Positions 34,356-44,090 of a DNA stretch of 64,000 nt are shown piece after piece (the stretch's first letter is position 1; every line of letters begins with the position of its first letter). The notes under the pieces were generated by a model. That model made no database searches and was not told where the DNA came from. It saw nothing but the letters and a program-made list of their open reading frames with translations. Source of the stretch: Chryseobacterium polytrichastri (GTDB taxonomy: Bacteria > Bacteroidota > Bacteroidia > Flavobacteriales > Weeksellaceae); NCBI RefSeq assembly GCF_900142445.1, contig NZ_FRAV01000012.1, positions 1-64,000 of the forward strand. The letters are read 5' to 3'. The translations under genes and the position numbers were made by a program.

Positions 34356-35105
34356 TCATAATCCAGAAAAACTATCATTAAATGCTTTTATAGAATTCTT
34401 CACATTTAATTTCTCTAAAATGTTCTGACGATGACGGCTTACAGTGTTCACACTGATGAAAAGAAAATCAGCAATTTCTTTACTTGTAAAACCCTCTCCA
34501 ACAAATTTTAAGACTTCCAATTCTCTTTGAGATAATATATTTTTGTAATTCAGTTTATCTTCTACTACCACTTCTCCTTTGGAAGAATCAATAATTAAAA
34601 AATCTGATGGTGAAAGAACAGACTGCTCCAGCGAAATGCTGTATAAACACAGTGCAAACCTCAGCTTGTTATTGTAAGGGGAATATGTATAAAACATACG
34701 ATGTTGCACAAACCTGTATTCATCATTTTTATCCTTCATCCTAATTCGGGATACTACATTGTGATTGATGCGGTTTTCCGGCGTGAAAGAATCCATTAAT
34801 TTAAAAAAACGTAATTCGTGGATGTATTTTTTCAGCTTATCATCAGGATGTATTTTCTTTAAAATTTCTTCTTCCCAAATTGAATCTATAACGGTAGGAT
34901 TTTCTTTAAAATTCAAACCTAGCTCCAAAGCAGACTTCGAAGTAAAGACGTAACTTTTGTTAGCCTGCATATCACTCAACACCGAAACGATGTTTTCAAT
35001 CTGAGCATACATTGAAGCTTGTTGAATGTAAATATCAATATCCAACAAACAATCACTCCCATTTTTGTTTAACAGAGTTTTATTAAGTGTATCTAAAATT
35101 TCCAT
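34356..35105 (-). CDS. LuxR-type helix-turn-helix regulator with PAS-like domain
   Basis: A 249-residue regulator. The C-terminal 60 residues (LSQRELEVLKFVGEGFTSKEIADFLFISVNTVSRHRQNILEKLNVKN) are a clear LuxR/GerE DNA-binding domain. The N-terminal 180 residues, with KIHPDDKLKKYIHELRFFKLM and DEYRFVQHRMFYTY, resemble a PAS-type sensor as seen in solitary flavobacterial LuxR proteins. No receiver Asp pattern is seen, so it is not a response regulator. It is divergent from the DUF1349 gene. Confidence 0.88.
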   Translation of the reverse strand: MEILDTLNKTLLNKNGSDCLLDIDIYIQQASMYAQIENIVSVLSDMQANKSYVFTSKSALELGLNFKENPTVIDSIWEEEILKKIHPDDKLKKYIHELRFFKLMDSFTPENRINHNVVSRIRMKDKNDEYRFVQHRMFYTYSPYNNKLRFALCLYSISLEQSVLSPSDFLIIDSSKGEVVVEDKLNYKNILSQRELEVLKFVGEGFTSKEIADFLFISVNTVSRHRQNILEKLNVKNSIKAFNDSFSGL

Positions 35106-35147
35106 AAATGGTTATTTTTAATCATTGATGATAAGACGGTAAACTTT

Positions 35148-35155
35148 TACTTTTG
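35148..35155 (+). promoter_or_regulatory. Candidate -7 element of the DUF1349 gene
   Basis: TACTTTTG is a full TAnnTTTG match; a TTG at 35125 is suitably placed as the upstream element. The leader would be about 40 nt. Confidence 0.6.
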
Positions 35156-35199
35156 CTAAGTTAAAAATTTACATCCAGTTACACTGATAAAGAAAGATC

Positions 35200-35847
35200 A
35201 TGAAGAGAATAATTTTAAGTTTTTGCGTGCTACTGCTGGTTCAGAAGAGTTTTGCTCAAACTTTAGAAAAGATGACATGGTTCAATGAACCTGAAAAATG
35301 GGAAATTAAAAACAACGCTTTATCAATGGTTGTCACGCCACAAAGTGATTACTGGAGAATTTCACATTATGGCTTCACTGTAGACGATGCTCCTTTCTAT
35401 TATACGACTTACGGTGGAGAATTTGAAGCGAAAGTAAAAATCACAGGAAACTACAATGCAAGATTTGACCAAATGGGATTGATGTTGAGAATAGACAAAG
35501 ATCATTATATTAAAGCGGGTGTTGAATTTGTGGATGGTAAATATAATTTGAGTACTGTTGTTACCCATACAACAAGTGACTGGAGTGTGATTACTTTAGA
35601 CAAAACACCTTCTGCTGTATGGATAAAAGCCATAAGAAGACTTGATGCAGTTGAGATTTTTTATTCATTTGATGATAAAAACTATATCATGATGCGTAAT
35701 GCTCATTTACAGGACAACGTTCCTGTCATGGTTGGCTTAATGGCTGCGTGCCCGGATGGAAATGGTTTTAATGCCACTTTTGAAAATTTCAAGGTAAAGC
35801 ACCTTCCGGATGAACGACGCCTACAATGGCTTGAAAACCACAAATAA
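35200..35847 (+). CDS. Exported DUF1349 (concanavalin-like) protein
   Basis: A 215-residue protein with a Sec signal peptide (LSFCVLLLVQKSFAQ). The mature part matches the DUF1349 concanavalin A-like fold: WEIKNNALSMVVTPQSDYWR, FEAKVKITGNYNARFDQMGLMLRID, and GLMAACPDGNGFNATFENFKV. Such proteins may bind carbohydrate; no activity is established. It is monocistronic with a hairpin after the stop. Confidence 0.85.
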   Translation: MKRIILSFCVLLLVQKSFAQTLEKMTWFNEPEKWEIKNNALSMVVTPQSDYWRISHYGFTVDDAPFYYTTYGGEFEAKVKITGNYNARFDQMGLMLRIDKDHYIKAGVEFVDGKYNLSTVVTHTTSDWSVITLDKTPSAVWIKAIRRLDAVEIFYSFDDKNYIMMRNAHLQDNVPVMVGLMAACPDGNGFNATFENFKVKHLPDERRLQWLENHK

Positions 35848-35885
35848 CGATTGAATTAAATTCAATATACAGTCAATTTTTATTT

Positions 35886-35908
35886 AACCTCTCATTTTAT
35901 GGGAGGTT
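35886..35908. terminator. Terminator after the DUF1349 gene
   Basis: AACCTC / GAGGTT stem with a 10- to 11-nt loop and T's after it, between convergent genes. Confidence 0.75.
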
Positions 35909-35934
35909 TTATGCTATAGGCTACTATTAAATAA

Positions 35935-36801
35935 CTACATATTCAGATAAGTGTAAAAAACAGTCATTGCTTTTTTTTCATAAGCATCTTTCAAAGAAAT
36001 ACGCATCGCAGTACGGATCATATTTTTCCCTTTTATCGGGATGGTAAGCAGATCATCTTTTTCGGTAACTGTTGTTTGTGCTAAAATGGTAAACCAATTC
36101 CCACTTTTCGTGAGTTCAAGCAAAGTAGGAATATCATTTATTTCAATGAGAATTTGAGGTGATAATTTGTTGCTTTCAAAAGCTTCCGTAACAAATTTAG
36201 TAGTACTATATCCTTTTGTAGGCAATGCCAAAGGTAATTCTGTGATTTCTTTTAATGTAATGCTTTCTTTATTTTTAAAATCAGATTTTTTTGAAGCTAC
36301 CAATGTCATTGGCGAAGTAAAAAGAGGAATATAATTAAAAATCTTTTCTTGGGCTCCTGTTGCAAAAGTCAGAGCAAAATCAACTTCCAAATGGCTTAAT
36401 TTTTCAATTAATTCAGAAGTAGTTCCAAAAACGATATTCACTCTTACCCCAGGGTACTGTATAGAAAAGCGAATGAGCGCTTCTATTAAAGTAGAGCGCA
36501 TTCCGTAGGTAACTCCTATCGTAAGTTCGCCATTTTTTAATTCTTTCAAATCCCGTAAAGCCAAGAAACCTTCCTGCGATTTAAGCAAACTTTTTTCCGC
36601 ATATTCTGAAAATACAGCACCTGCTTCCGTCAATACAATACGTTTTCCTATTCTGTTAAACAGAGGAATTCCCAATTCATCTTCAAGCTGTTTGATTTGC
36701 TGAGAAAGTGTACTTTGGCTTATATATAAATGGCTGGCAGCTTCCGTAAAATTAAGAAGCTCTTTAGCTTTAAGAAAATATCGAATTTGTCTGAGTTCCA
36801 T
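35935..36801 (-). CDS. LysR family transcriptional regulator
   Basis: A 288-residue LysR-type regulator. The winged helix is at residues 1-60 (MELRQIRYFLKAKELLNFTEAASHLYISQSTLSQQIKQLEDELGIPLF). The effector domain from about 90 (GELTIGVTYGMRSTLIEALI) is of the CynR/CysB type fold. The -7 element TAAATTTG sits right before the ATG, so the message may be leaderless. Targets are not evident; the MFS gene at 39711 is too far away to infer control. Confidence 0.9.
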   Translation of the reverse strand: MELRQIRYFLKAKELLNFTEAASHLYISQSTLSQQIKQLEDELGIPLFNRIGKRIVLTEAGAVFSEYAEKSLLKSQEGFLALRDLKELKNGELTIGVTYGMRSTLIEALIRFSIQYPGVRVNIVFGTTSELIEKLSHLEVDFALTFATGAQEKIFNYIPLFTSPMTLVASKKSDFKNKESITLKEITELPLALPTKGYSTTKFVTEAFESNKLSPQILIEINDIPTLLELTKSGNWFTILAQTTVTEKDDLLTIPIKGKNMIRTAMRISLKDAYEKKAMTVFYTYLNM

Positions 36802-36805
36802 TTTA

Positions 36806-36813
36806 CAAATTTA
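36806..36813 (-). promoter_or_regulatory. Candidate -7 element of the LysR gene
   Basis: TAAATTTG on the minus strand ends five bases before the ATG at 36801. The predicted start point coincides with the A of the ATG. Confidence 0.55.
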
Positions 36814-36819
36814 GAAACT

Positions 36820-37029
36820 TTAGCATCTGCCAAAAACTTTATCTAACTTTATTTCAGAAACATTTTCGCCATTAAAAATAAGTGATAAAACAATTTTTCG
36901 TCTCCACCAAATGGTTCCTACTTCATAGGTCCAGATTTGATTATTAAAATAATTAAACCCATCCCCCATTTCTTTCTTTATTTCATTACGTGTTTTACCC
37001 AATAAGTGGGAGAAATTTTCTTTTTTCAT
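36820..37029 (-). CDS. Small hypothetical protein
   Basis: A 69-residue protein without signal peptide. The pattern LGKTRNEIKKEMGDGFNYFNNQIWTYEV resembles the short BamE/SmpA-like fold (a helix with G-x-T-x-x-E-x-x-x-x-G, then strands), here without the export signal. It stands 18 nt before the LysR gene on the same strand. The function is unknown. The ordered pattern makes it a likely real gene despite its length. Confidence 0.65.
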   Translation of the reverse strand: MKKENFSHLLGKTRNEIKKEMGDGFNYFNNQIWTYEVGTIWWRRKIVLSLIFNGENVSEIKLDKVFGRC

Positions 37030-37233
37030 CTTTTGTGTGTTTAGCTCTACGTATCAAAATGGAGACCAAAAAGAAATCTGCTCTTTTACCAGATAAAGAA
37101 AGATGAACATGCAGAAGAAGAAAAAAGGTGATCAGTAAATACATTAAAGATTATACTTTTCACCTTAATTCATATATCAAAAATAAAGATCTTCATTCAA
37201 AGCCAAAAAGCCATCAACTTTCTCCGGCTATCA

Positions 37234-38082
37234 TTAATACAGTCTTTGTACCGATAAAAAGAGTTCTCTCGTATTATCTCCTGTATTCGTATCTGAAGTT
37301 GTTGCATTACTGCTTCCCGCGGTAGATTTATTATCCACCCTGAATGCATAATATACTCTATACCATCTTGGTTCCGGTTCCTGCATGGTGATGTCAAAAG
37401 TTACAGTTTCATTATGGGTTTGTGATAAATAGACTCCATCATCAAACTGGCGGTAAGCGCCTGGCGACAATTTGATATTTCCATTATCAGAATCTCCCGT
37501 ATGGGTAGACATTTCCGAAACCCAAATTTTGATATCCGAATTGCCAACATTATAAAGACGCGGATTAAATGTAGTTATTGCTCCAGTTCCTGAAGAGTTC
37601 CCGTCAAACTGAGCATCAAGCCTTACAACACCGCCCAGCACCGGAATATCATTAAGATACGTGCTCGCCAAAATGTTGGCTCCAGAAGTATTCGCTGGAA
37701 TACTACCGTGATAATACACCAACTCTCCAATCACAATGTCATCATTGGCACCTCCAAAAGCAAATTTCCATGTTTCTCCATTGTACATGTAATATCCGGC
37801 TTTATCAACTTTTGCTGTTTTTACAGAAGGTAAACTTACTGGCTGAGTAACATAGACTAAAGCTCCGGTTTGCGCGGTAAGATATACCAAATCCTTTGCT
37901 TTCAACTGATCTCCTGTCATTCGTGGAGCCATCACCCCGTCTGCTGAGGTTGCTATATCAGGTTTTCCAACTACATCCAAGGTTGCCTTAGGAGAAGCTG
38001 TATTAATGCCTACTTGCGAATATGCTCCCACTGAAAAAAAGCTCAACACCAAACTGCATACCGATAATTTAATTTTATTCAT
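37234..38082 (-). CDS. Secreted protein with VGINT...TLDV motif
   Basis: A 282-residue exported protein. A Sec signal (LSFFSVGAYS) is followed by VGINTASPKATLDVVGKP, the N-terminal signature of a large family of flavobacterial secreted proteins. A further conserved core (GVMAPRMTGDQLKAKD, GALVYVTQP) precedes a Gly/Asn/Thr-rich beta-structured tail. No C-terminal T9SS sorting domain is visible. It may be a surface or adhesin-like protein; no activity known. The promoter TAACTTTG at 38215 gives a long leader of about 128 nt. Confidence 0.8.
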   Translation of the reverse strand: MNKIKLSVCSLVLSFFSVGAYSQVGINTASPKATLDVVGKPDIATSADGVMAPRMTGDQLKAKDLVYLTAQTGALVYVTQPVSLPSVKTAKVDKAGYYMYNGETWKFAFGGANDDIVIGELVYYHGSIPANTSGANILASTYLNDIPVLGGVVRLDAQFDGNSSGTGAITTFNPRLYNVGNSDIKIWVSEMSTHTGDSDNGNIKLSPGAYRQFDDGVYLSQTHNETVTFDITMQEPEPRWYRVYYAFRVDNKSTAGSSNATTSDTNTGDNTRELFLSVQRLY

Positions 38083-38214
38083 GTTTTTTTACTCTGTTTT
38101 TATTTATAATGATTACAATTTCAGATCTATTACATTATTTTATTAAGTCTTTTCTATCTTTGTATTAATAAAATTTTTCGATCTGGATTTAGTGCAAAGT
38201 TATCTGCTGCATTA

Positions 38215-38222
38215 AATCAATT
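38215..38222 (-). promoter_or_regulatory. Candidate -7 element of the secreted protein gene
   Basis: TAACTTTG on the minus strand, a full TAnnTTTG match. An upstream TTG lies near 38239. The leader would be about 128 nt. Confidence 0.55.
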
Positions 38223-38362
38223 TTTAAACACATGAATGAAAACCCGAAAACAACTTACAATTAATATCAATTTATAATTCAACACTTTACATCAATGAAT
38301 TTCAAAATTTGACTGATATAAAAAGTAACTGGTAGCAGTGAAATAATATTTTTAAACAACAA

Positions 38363-39340
38363 ATGATCATTACAGATTCTATAAAGCTTCAAAAAATAGA
38401 GAAACATAAAAGAGATCTCATTCATTATTATGTCATATTAATGTCTGCTATTCTTTCTATTTATGCGCTCATTTTTACATTTTTTATTCCGGATAAAGTG
38501 ATTGCATGGTATCTGTATGGTGGATTGTTTTTTATGGTCTACTCTTATTTTATCATTCGCAAGAACTATAATATCAATGCTCTGATTCATTCCTACATGA
38601 TTCTTGCATCGTTTTATAACTTCTATATTATGCTGGCTTTTTGGAATAACTCTGTCGCAAGTTTTGTATGGTTCATGCCTATTCCTTTGGCTGCTTATGT
38701 TTTTTTTTCAAGAAAATACGTTATCCTCTACAGTTCATTTATTCTTCTTACTATCATTTTAGGCTATCTTATTTCTAAAAATTTTAATTTTAATTTTCAG
38801 GAACACAGCAGGGATGATGTAAAAATGACGGATACTTTTGTGGTGATTTCCAATGTTGCCGTAATCTCGCTTATCATCTATTTTAAAGACAAAATAAGAA
38901 GAGAAGAAATCTATCATGAAATTGAAGAAAAACAACAATCAGAGCCGAGAATAACAGTGTCTATAGAAAAAGATACAGCATCTGCAGACGAACTGTTTGA
39001 GAAAATAGAACAGATCATGACAGAAAAACAAGCCTATAAAGACATTAATTTCAACATCTCAAAACTCTCTACAGAACTGGAAGCTAACAGCACTTATATT
39101 TCAAAAGCCATAAGACAGCACGGTTTTCCGAATTTTAATAATTACCTTAATACCCACAGAATCAATTGTGTTAAAGATCTATTGGCTGAAAATGATCTTG
39201 AGAAAGTAACCCTTATGTATATTTATACCGAAGCAGGGTTTTCTAACCAATCTACTTTCAATCGTGTTTTTAAACAAATTGAAAAAATTACCCCATCTGA
39301 ATACCTTCAAACTATTCAACCCATCAAAACTCCGGAATAA
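38363..39340 (+). CDS. Membrane-bound AraC-type regulator
   Basis: A 325-residue protein. Residues about 20-180 contain six hydrophobic segments (for example YYVILMSAILSIYALIFTFF and VVISNVAVISLIIYF), making an N-terminal membrane module. Residues about 210-318 are an AraC HTH domain (FNISKLSTELEANSTYISKAIRQHGF, MYIYTEAGFSNQSTFNRVFKQIEKITPSEYL). Such regulators are frequent in Bacteroidota and are thought to sense a membrane or extracellular signal. It is divergent from the secreted protein at 37234, which is the natural candidate target. Confidence 0.88.
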   Translation: MIITDSIKLQKIEKHKRDLIHYYVILMSAILSIYALIFTFFIPDKVIAWYLYGGLFFMVYSYFIIRKNYNINALIHSYMILASFYNFYIMLAFWNNSVASFVWFMPIPLAAYVFFSRKYVILYSSFILLTIILGYLISKNFNFNFQEHSRDDVKMTDTFVVISNVAVISLIIYFKDKIRREEIYHEIEEKQQSEPRITVSIEKDTASADELFEKIEQIMTEKQAYKDINFNISKLSTELEANSTYISKAIRQHGFPNFNNYLNTHRINCVKDLLAENDLEKVTLMYIYTEAGFSNQSTFNRVFKQIEKITPSEYLQTIQPIKTPE

Positions 39341-39710
39341 AGCAGTTCATCCTAAATCGGTTTAAACGATGAATATTATCGAAATAAAGCGTTTTAACAA
39401 TTAAAAAAATATCAGGAACTTTATTGAGTATAAAAACTCAGCAAAAGGAGGTATTCCAGAAGAGTTTTAATGATGAAATTTTTATTTAACCACAAAAGGT
39501 ACAAAAGCTATTCGCAGATTCTTAAACATTGTTTAATTGTTAGAAAGCAAAAGCGACTCAAAAGAATAATATTTCGACTCCGCTCAATATGCAAAGATTT
39601 TTAAAACTTATGTGACCCTATTAGCGGTTTAATAATTAACTAAAAATACTAAAGTGTTAATCTTTTGCGGTTAAATTTAAAATTAGTTTAAACAGACTTG
39701 ATAATAAATA
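39341..39710. other. Intergenic region with degenerate repeat
   Basis: A 370-nt spacer made largely of the same degenerate repeat as at 16310 and 54380 (ACCACAAAAGGTACAAAAG, ATGCAAAGATTTTTAA, TCTTTTGCGGTTA). It also carries the half copy TTCGACTCCGCTCA at 39573-39586 of the 16577 palindrome. No gene. Confidence 0.6.
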
Positions 39711-40898
39711 ATGAATATTCCTGAAAAAGCAGATAGAAAAAGTACCCGTTTCCGATATATAAAATTCTGTATTTTTCTTTCAGGACTTTCTGTTTTTGCC
39801 CAGCTATATCTTTTTCAACCTTTGCTTCCCATGGTGGCAGAGCAGTTTCATACTACAGTTGGAGACAGCTCTCTACTCGTTTCTTCTTCCACCATAGGAA
39901 TGGCCATTGGTTTGTTTTTTTTCGCCTTCAAAGCAGATAGCTATTCCAGAAAAAAACTGATGATATTTTCACTGCTTTCTTCTGCGGTATTAACCATTAT
40001 TTCTAGTTGGATTCAAAGTCTGCCATTATTGATTGCTATTGGCATCATCAAAGGTTTTGTTATTTCAGGCGTATCAGCAGTTGCTCTTGCTTATCTTACA
40101 GAGGAAGTTGAACTTTCGGTAGTAGCTTTAGCCATCAGCATGTATCTCAGCGGAAATACGATAGGTGGTATGAGCGGAAGAATCTCAGCAACCATTATTG
40201 CCGGCGAATTGGGGTGGAGAAATGCGGTACTCATCATCGGGATAGAAAGTTTGATACTAGGTTTACTCTTTTGGAAGTTTTTCCCTAATTCAAAATTTTT
40301 CCATCCTCAAAAAACAGATTATTCCCTGAAAATGAAGCAAATGAAAAGGTTTTTATCAGATCCTTATATGCTTCGTTTATTTGCTATAGCCTCGCTGCTC
40401 ATGGGAAGCTTTGTAAGTGTTTATAATTACCTTACGTTTCGTTTAGAATCGGCTCCGTTTTCATTGAATCATTTTCTGATTGCCTTTATATTTCTAATGT
40501 ACACATTTGGCGTTTTCGGAACTATGATCACGAGCAGACTGTCAAAGAGAATGGATCAGAAATACATTTTGAAAGGCTCTATTATTTTTATGATTATAGG
40601 AATTTCCCTTCTTCTTTCTTCTCATATTTATATTGTTATTTTCGGTCTCGGATTATTTACGCTATCCTTTTTCGCTGCCCATACAATGGCCAGCCAAATG
40701 ACCGCTTTACGGGCTAAAGAAGGAAAATCATCTGCCACTTCTATATATTGGCTTTTTTATTATTTTGGTTCCAGCATTTTGGGAAGTGGCACGGGCTACA
40801 TTCTGCATGCTACTTCATGGAGCTTTTTTATTATTTTTCTCATTCTTGCAATTGGTTTTGCTTTTTCGCTTACCATCAACAAAAGATCAATACAATAA
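39711..40898 (+). CDS. MFS transporter, YnfM-like
   Basis: A 395-residue inner-membrane protein of about 12 helices. YLFQPLLPMVAEQFHTTVGDSSLLVSSSTIGMAIG near the N-terminus and SGNTIGGMSGRISATIIAGELGWRNAV in helix 4-5 are typical of the YnfM group of proton-driven exporters. The substrate is unknown. It is followed by spacer with no strong terminator. The gene before it is an AraC-type regulator on the same strand, 370 nt away. Confidence 0.85.
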   Translation: MNIPEKADRKSTRFRYIKFCIFLSGLSVFAQLYLFQPLLPMVAEQFHTTVGDSSLLVSSSTIGMAIGLFFFAFKADSYSRKKLMIFSLLSSAVLTIISSWIQSLPLLIAIGIIKGFVISGVSAVALAYLTEEVELSVVALAISMYLSGNTIGGMSGRISATIIAGELGWRNAVLIIGIESLILGLLFWKFFPNSKFFHPQKTDYSLKMKQMKRFLSDPYMLRLFAIASLLMGSFVSVYNYLTFRLESAPFSLNHFLIAFIFLMYTFGVFGTMITSRLSKRMDQKYILKGSIIFMIIGISLLLSSHIYIVIFGLGLFTLSFFAAHTMASQMTALRAKEGKSSATSIYWLFYYFGSSILGSGTGYILHATSWSFFIIFLILAIGFAFSLTINKRSIQ

Positions 40899-41102
40899 TC
40901 AAATACCACATAAGTACCACGTTTTATACTCCATAAAACACACCCTAATGATCGTTATCAACAACAAGCCAATTATTTAAGAAAAATATTAATAATAAAT
41001 TAACGAAACTTTAAATTAATTTACCGTGCAAGGCATAATATTTGCAACTCTATCATTACCAATTACTCACTTCTAGTAGAGTTTAACCTTAAACAAAATA
41101 TT

Positions 41103-41519
41103 ATGAACGTTGTAGATCTTAAAATTAAAAATTTAGTGGAATACCGAAATCAGATATTTACGATTACGGAAATCTTCCAAGATGATGAAAAAGATTATTT
41201 TGTAAAAATAGAAAATGACATTCGCAGTGTTTCAGTTCCGGCGGATTCTATTAAACCTATTGATATCACTGAAGAATGGCTTGAAAAATTAGGGTTTTTA
41301 AAAACATATACTTCTGAGCAACGCATCAGATATGAAAGACCTGAAACTTTTATCAAGTATGATATTGATTTGAGCTCTAGAAAAATCGTAGAAGGCTTAA
41401 AAATTTACGGAAATTCTATAAAGTGCAAATACATCCATGAGTTCCAAAACATATTTTCATGTTTGTTCGGAAAAGAACCGAATTTAATGAACTATGGCTT
41501 ACTAAAGACCGAATCTTAA
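41103..41519 (+). CDS. Conserved small Bacteroidota protein
   Basis: A 138-residue cytoplasmic protein. The layout LKIKNLVEYRNQIFTITEI, ITEEWLEKLGF, KYDIDLSSRK and KYIHEFQNIFSCLFGKEPN corresponds to a widespread uncharacterised family in Bacteroidota, where KYxHxLQNLY is the usual tail. It may be phage-derived. A 5' untranslated hairpin AACTCTA / TAGAGTT at 41046-41083 is the only unusual feature of its leader, preceded by a weak -7 element AATATTTG. Confidence 0.75.
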   Translation: MNVVDLKIKNLVEYRNQIFTITEIFQDDEKDYFVKIENDIRSVSVPADSIKPIDITEEWLEKLGFLKTYTSEQRIRYERPETFIKYDIDLSSRKIVEGLKIYGNSIKCKYIHEFQNIFSCLFGKEPNLMNYGLLKTES

Positions 41520-41539
41520 TTATAGTATATTATTACGTA

Positions 41540-41568
41540 AAATCCACAACTCTAGAAGTTGTGGATTT
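41540..41568 (+). terminator. Terminator after the 41103 gene
   Basis: Perfect 12-bp stem AAATCCACAACT / AGTTGTGGATTT with a 5-nt loop and T run. Confidence 0.92.
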
Positions 41569-41674
41569 TTTTAGTTAAAATCTCCTTAAATTTCAAAATT
41601 ATAAGTTAAATATCAATTTTGGAAATTTTTAAATAAGTAATTTAGCATAGCATTAAAAATGCGCTAATATCTTT

Positions 41675-44074
41675 ATGAAAAATATATTCTTTTTATTGCT
41701 TATTTCAAGTGTACAACCTGTATTATCACAAACTAAACTAGAAAAAGCAATTACGAATCTTGAGAATAATTACGAACAAGAAAAAGTATATCTACTTACT
41801 GATAAATCACAGTATGTTGCAGGTGACCAAATCTGGTTTAAAAGCTTTGTATTTGATGGTTATAACCGAACAGCATTATCTACCACTCTATTTGTTGAAC
41901 TGTATAATTCTGATAAAAAATTAATAGACTGGAAAACCATACTTCTAACCAATGGTGAAGGGAGCGGAGATTTTAAACTGAATGAAAATTTGCCGGAGCA
42001 AGTTTACTTCGTAAGGGCCTATACCCCTTATATGACTAATTTTAGTGAAGATTTTCAGATTGTTAAAATGATTCCTATTTACAATCCGAACGCCACCGAA
42101 ACATTAGAAATTGCTAAAAATCCCAATTGGTCTGCTAAAGTTTTTCCAGAAGGAGGAAATTTCATCAACGGGATGCCTACCAAATTTGCAGTAAGATTAT
42201 CTAGTGATACCTCTTTACCCGAAAACTGGACCGGAAAAATAATAGACGCACAAAATCCAAATGTATCCATCACAACGTTTACATCATTTGATAAAAATGT
42301 TGCTTCTTTTAAAATCACTCCAACCTTAGGAAAAAAATACCAAGCTATTATTCAAGATAATACCGGAAAAAAGCAAACAATAGATTTACCACAGGTTGCA
42401 AGTACCGGTCTCAATTTAGAAGTTTCCAGTTCTAATGAAGGTGTTAGATACAGTTTAAAAGGAGTCAACTTAAAACAACAGCTCCAAAATTATAAAATTG
42501 TTGGAACCATCAATAACCATCTTGCTTATAAAGCAAATATTACTCAACTAACTAATGATGCTTCAAGTCTTATTCCTACAAAAGTAAGTACTGGTGCCAA
42601 TGCTGTTTTGCAACTAGCAATTTTTGATGAACAAGATAATTTAGTTGCACAAAGACTTTGCTTTATAAAGCCCAATAATCTAAAGATTGAGAAAGCAGAT
42701 ATTATCAGCCAAAATTTAAAACAAACGCCAAGATCATTCAATAGCATTGATCTTTCCCCAGAATCTTATTTTAAAAATTATACCGTTTTAGTAAGTGATG
42801 ACAACGGTAATAACAATCCAGAAGAAGAAAATATATTGAGTAGCCTTTGGTTAACAGGAGATTTTACAACAAAAATAGATGCACCAGCTCAATATTTTTC
42901 TAAAAATGCTAATCCTGAAGCGTTAGACGCATTACTTATTTCTGAAAATTGGAAAAGATTTGACTGGAATTCCTTACTTAACGGAGCTGTACCTACTATT
43001 AAAACCAGTTCTCAAAAATTTCTTTCTTATAAAATAAAACCTATTAAAGACAATGCCATACTGAAAGATGCTCCTGTAACTTTAGCATTAAAATTAGGAG
43101 AAAACCCACCCTCTGTTAGCTTATTTAAAACTGATCAAAATGGGTATGTTTATTTAGATAACCTTAACTTTAATGAACCATTGGGGGTTTCATTATTTGT
43201 AAATTCAGAAAAAAATAAAGAATCAAGTACAGACAATTTATTCGTCACCGTAGAACCTCTAATAAATCCTACACAATTTAAAGGCAATTTCCCCAATACA
43301 AAATACAAATTGGTGAAAGCTACTGAGAATAAAAAACTTCCTATAGCAATCTCCAGAGCTATCAACAATCAGAAAAATAACAAAAAAGAGGAGAATATTG
43401 ATGTACAAATTGAAGAAGTAAAAATAGTAGGAAAAAAGCAAGATCCAAAAGAAGAACTAAACAAACAACTGTCTAGCGGAATGTTTAATTCTATGAACTC
43501 TACTATATTTGACTTTGTAAATGAAGATCAGCATGCCGCTGGGTCCACTAATATATTAGATTGGTTACAAGGAAGAGCAGCCGGTTTAACCTTTCAAAGA
43601 AACAACTCGGGTGAGAATGTACCTTACATTCGTGGTAATCAAGCTAAGTTATATTTGGATGAAACTCCCGCTGATCCTTCTATGATTACAAGTCTTCCTA
43701 TAAGCAACATTGCGATGGTGAAAATTATAAAAGCATCAGGATTAATAGGTGATGCCGTAGTAATCTATACTATGAAAGGTGGTTTGAAATCTAAAAATAC
43801 TGGAAAAGAAACAAAGAAAAACAACTTAGCTATAGTAAAAGGCTATGATAAACCTTCAGAATTTCCTATTGAAATGCTAGACGATAATTCTGCAACGAAA
43901 ATTGAAAATGATACTCGAGAAACATTATATTGGAATCCTAATTTATTTGAGAGTGATTATGTCCCTCCAAGGATTAAATTTTATAATAATGACAGTGCAA
44001 AACAATATAAAGTACTTATAATAAGTTTTGATGAAGACGACAATCTGCTTTATGATAATAGAATCTTAAAATAA
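41675..44074 (+). CDS. Exported MG2-domain protein with TonB-plug-like segment
   Basis: A 799-residue protein with a Sec signal peptide. The N-terminal part (residues about 35-140) is a macroglobulin-type MG2 domain (EKVYLLTDKSQYVAGDQIWFKSFVFDG ... NLPEQVYFVRAYTPYM). Several further beta-domains follow. A segment near 625-710 (ILDWLQGRAAGLTFQ, VPYIRGNQAKLYLDETPAD, SNIAMVKIIKASGLIG) is a plug domain as in TonB-dependent receptors, but no 22-strand barrel follows. The protein ends about 90 residues later. Such plug-without-barrel proteins occur in Bacteroidota and their role is not known; they may sit at the outer membrane and meet receptors or host proteins. Confidence 0.82.
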   Translation: MKNIFFLLLISSVQPVLSQTKLEKAITNLENNYEQEKVYLLTDKSQYVAGDQIWFKSFVFDGYNRTALSTTLFVELYNSDKKLIDWKTILLTNGEGSGDFKLNENLPEQVYFVRAYTPYMTNFSEDFQIVKMIPIYNPNATETLEIAKNPNWSAKVFPEGGNFINGMPTKFAVRLSSDTSLPENWTGKIIDAQNPNVSITTFTSFDKNVASFKITPTLGKKYQAIIQDNTGKKQTIDLPQVASTGLNLEVSSSNEGVRYSLKGVNLKQQLQNYKIVGTINNHLAYKANITQLTNDASSLIPTKVSTGANAVLQLAIFDEQDNLVAQRLCFIKPNNLKIEKADIISQNLKQTPRSFNSIDLSPESYFKNYTVLVSDDNGNNNPEEENILSSLWLTGDFTTKIDAPAQYFSKNANPEALDALLISENWKRFDWNSLLNGAVPTIKTSSQKFLSYKIKPIKDNAILKDAPVTLALKLGENPPSVSLFKTDQNGYVYLDNLNFNEPLGVSLFVNSEKNKESSTDNLFVTVEPLINPTQFKGNFPNTKYKLVKATENKKLPIAISRAINNQKNNKKEENIDVQIEEVKIVGKKQDPKEELNKQLSSGMFNSMNSTIFDFVNEDQHAAGSTNILDWLQGRAAGLTFQRNNSGENVPYIRGNQAKLYLDETPADPSMITSLPISNIAMVKIIKASGLIGDAVVIYTMKGGLKSKNTGKETKKNNLAIVKGYDKPSEFPIEMLDDNSATKIENDTRETLYWNPNLFESDYVPPRIKFYNNDSAKQYKVLIISFDEDDNLLYDNRILK

Positions 44075-44090
44075 TCTATTGCTTTACAGC

